Shown piece after piece: positions 62,446 through 64,000 of a stretch of 64,000 bases of DNA. A program made the translations under genes and the position numbers. This stretch comes from Spiro-02 sp034114085. Lineage in GTDB: Bacteria; Spirochaetota; Spirochaetia; Sphaerochaetales; Sphaerochaetaceae. The stretch covers positions 1-64,000 of the forward strand of contig JAXEWB010000048.1 of the NCBI GenBank assembly GCA_034114085.1, written 5' to 3'. The notes beneath the pieces were generated by a model. That model was not told where the DNA came from. It did not search any database and saw only the letters and a list, made by a program, of their open reading frames with translations. Each line of letters opens with the position of its first letter. Within the stretch, counting starts at the first letter, position 1.

Positions 62446-63459
62446 ATGAAAAAAACAGTTCTGGTCCTCATGGTGGCATTGCTGTCCGTAGGCATGCTGT
62501 TCGCACAGGGCGGCAAGGAAGCCGCGGCGAGCGAGCAGTATGACATCGTCATTCTCTGCAAGAGCATGGGAAATGGTTTCTTCGACGCCTGTTTCCGTGG
62601 AAGCCAGGAAGCCGCCGGTGAGCTTGGCAACATCAAGACCACCTATATGGCGCCGACACAGGCGACCGCCGAAGGTCAGATCGAGATGATCGAGACGTTG
62701 ATCGCCCAGAAGGTGGACGGCATCGCCATTTCTGCGAACGACGCCGACGCGCTGATTCCCGTGACAAAGAAAGCCATGGCCGCGGGCATCAAGGTCATCT
62801 CCTTCGATTCCGGCATCAATCCGGGCGGCCGTATCGTCGACCTGCTTCCTTCGGGCGCCGAGTTGATCGGCCGTCAGCAGATCCAGCTCGCCGCCGAGCT
62901 TGCCGGCTATACTGGCGACGTGGCCGTCCTGTCCGCTTCCGCCCAGGCTACGAACCAGAATCTCTGGATTGACTGGATGAAGCAGGAGATCAAGGACTCC
63001 AAGTACGCCAACATGAAGCTGGTGGAAGTCGTCTATGGCGATGACGCTCCGGACAAGAGCTATCGTGAAGCGACCGCCCTCATGAAGAAGTATCCCGACC
63101 TGAAGTGCATCATTTGCCCGACTACCGTCGGTTTGCTCGCTACGGCGCAGGCTGTCAAGGATGCCGGCAAGAGCGGTGTCGTGGAAGTCACCGGTCTTGG
63201 GCTGCCTTCCGAGATGAAGGGCTATATCCTCGACGGCACCTGCCGCCAGATGGCTCTGTGGAATCCCGTCGACCTCGGCTACACCTCCACCTACATCCTC
63301 AAGGCGTTGATCGCCGGCGAATCCGACGGCAGCGTCGGTTCCGTGATCTCCGCCGGACGCATGAACAGCGTCAAGGTTGAGAACGACGGACTCATCTACA
63401 TGAGCACCCCGTACGTGTTCAACAAGGACAACATCGAGGAATATGCGGCGATTTTCTAA
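62446..63459 (+). CDS. Rhamnose ABC importer solute-binding protein (RhaS-type)
   Basis: 337 residues with a signal peptide ending MLFAQGGKE. Periplasmic-binding type I fold: IVILCKSMGNGFFDACFRGSQEAAGEL, MIETLIAQKVDGIAISANDADAL, VISFDSGINPGGR, and VTGLGLPSEMKGYILDGTCRQMALWNPVDLGY, typical of RhaS. AAAAGGAG precedes the ATG. Delivers L-rhamnose to the permease complex. Confidence 0.92.
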   Translation: MKKTVLVLMVALLSVGMLFAQGGKEAAASEQYDIVILCKSMGNGFFDACFRGSQEAAGELGNIKTTYMAPTQATAEGQIEMIETLIAQKVDGIAISANDADALIPVTKKAMAAGIKVISFDSGINPGGRIVDLLPSGAELIGRQQIQLAAELAGYTGDVAVLSASAQATNQNLWIDWMKQEIKDSKYANMKLVEVVYGDDAPDKSYREATALMKKYPDLKCIICPTTVGLLATAQAVKDAGKSGVVEVTGLGLPSEMKGYILDGTCRQMALWNPVDLGYTSTYILKALIAGESDGSVGSVISAGRMNSVKVENDGLIYMSTPYVFNKDNIEEYAAIF

Positions 63460-63478
63460 GTTTCCTCTGGCTCTGCTT

Positions 63479-63521
63479 GGGCCTGGCTGTCGGCCAGGCC
63501 CCGCTTTTCGGCGGCGGGGCC
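63479..63521 (+). promoter_or_regulatory. Overlapping alternative hairpins after the binding-protein gene
   Basis: GGGCCTGGC (63479-63487) pairs with GCCAGGCCC (63493-63501). GGCCCCGC (63497-63504) pairs with GCGGGGCC (63514-63521). The two share 63497-63501 and cannot both form. The rest of the 63522-63813 gap has GCCATGG...CCATGGC (63723-63744) and no gene. Confidence 0.7.
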
Positions 63522-63813
63522 CTTCTTCCGGCGGCATCGGGAGGACCGCGGGACATGCAGCTTGACCTGGGTCCTCGCGTTCAGAGGCCATCCCCGGATG
63601 TTCAATTGCATAGGGCGAATCGTTGGATAATCCGCAGGACAAGCCATCCGGCAGCGAGCCGATGAATTGTCCTGCGAGAGAACGGGCGGCCCATCAGGCG
63701 AGTATCTTTGCCGTGAGGACATGCCATGGGCTTCCGTCCATGGCTTCGATATTGCGTTGTCGAAGGGTGAAGACCGTTGTCGCCTGACGATTACTACGAA
63801 GGAAGGAAACGGG

Positions 63814-64000
63814 ATGATACAGCAGGAACCCGTACTGACGATTAGAAATCTGACCAAGTATTTCCCTGGCATCAAGGCGTTGGACGACGTGCATCTGACG
63901 GTACGTCCCGGAGAGGTCCATGCGCTGATTGGTGAAAACGGCGCTGGAAAATCAACGCTGGTGAAAATCCTCACCGGAGTCTACACCCCTACAGGCGGAA
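63814..64000 (+). CDS. Sugar ABC importer ATPase, partial (cut by window edge)
   Basis: First 62 codons from the ATG at 63814, with AAGGA seven bases upstream. LTIRNLTKYFPGIKALDDVHLTVRPGEVHALIGENGAGKSTLVKIL contains the Walker A of the RbsA/MglA/RhaT-type tandem ATPases. It continues the rhamnose operon beyond the window. Confidence 0.93.
   Translation, partial: MIQQEPVLTIRNLTKYFPGIKALDDVHLTVRPGEVHALIGENGAGKSTLVKILTGVYTPTGG

Noticed and set aside
62317..63642. A 441-codon minus-strand frame antisense to the rhamnose binding protein
   Set aside because: Shadow of a codon-biased gene; the plus-strand product is a full binding protein with signal peptide.

Overview
The window looks like the chromosome of a spirochaete, most likely Sphaerochaetaceae-like. 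This is inferred from the many ABC solute-binding proteins whose signal peptides end in the style LFAxGGxxE, and from a GTP-dependent PEP carboxykinase combined with sugar and zinc ABC transporters; no rRNA is present to confirm it. Most of the sequence is GC-moderate (a little over half by eye). The stretch of about 16.4-24.3 kb is clearly AT-richer.

Layout. 1-141 is an 11-bp minisatellite. 0.2-2.5 kb (minus) is a translationally coupled three-gene module: a binding-protein-like protein without signal peptide, a soluble ABC ATPase and a HypB/UreG-type GTPase. It diverges from a Crp/Fnr-type regulator and a NitT/TauT-type ABC importer (2.7-5.8 kb, plus). 5.9-10.7 kb (minus) holds phosphoglycerate mutase and a zinc-uptake locus (Fur-family regulator, small CPIC protein, ZnuA, ZnuC, ZnuB) behind two similar operator-like boxes. 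tRNA-Ala(GGC) follows, then an outer-membrane barrel/S41 lipoprotein pair and an HD-GYP protein. A decayed nucleoside hydrolase lies next to an AT-rich carbohydrate operon (two TIM-barrel isomerases, a clan GH-A-like enzyme, a three-component ABC importer and a GntR regulator).

23.6-31.7 kb carries a CPBP protease, ferritin, a heterodimeric ABC exporter, a cytoplasmic protein with five Asp/Gly repeats, 3-methyladenine glycosylase I and an alpha/beta hydrolase. 31.7-40.5 kb (minus) is a compact operon of unknown substrate: ROK regulator, GntP/CitM-like transporter, HyuA-type hydantoinase/oxoprolinase without HyuB, TIM-barrel protein, DUF4127 protein, FAD oxidoreductase and an HExxH protein, behind a perfect 14-3-14 inverted repeat.

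40.9-52.7 kb contains an EamA transporter, asd, an exported flavodoxin with a short-chain dehydrogenase and a LysR regulator, an Rpn/PD-(D/E)XK protein, a U32 peptidase, a GPH symporter and a cyclic-nucleotide-binding-domain protein. 52.9-64 kb is carbon metabolism: pckG with a cysteine-rich tail, a VTT-domain membrane protein, divergent L-fucose isomerase and fucose mutarotase, then an AraC regulator opposite an L-rhamnose isomerase/aldolase operon and its ABC importer, which runs off the right edge.

The best candidates for undescribed biology are the ROK/HyuA/DUF4127 operon, the coupled GTPase/ABC/binding-protein module, the Asp/Gly repeat protein and the two 11-bp-phased arrays. All functions are inferred by reading; no searches were run.
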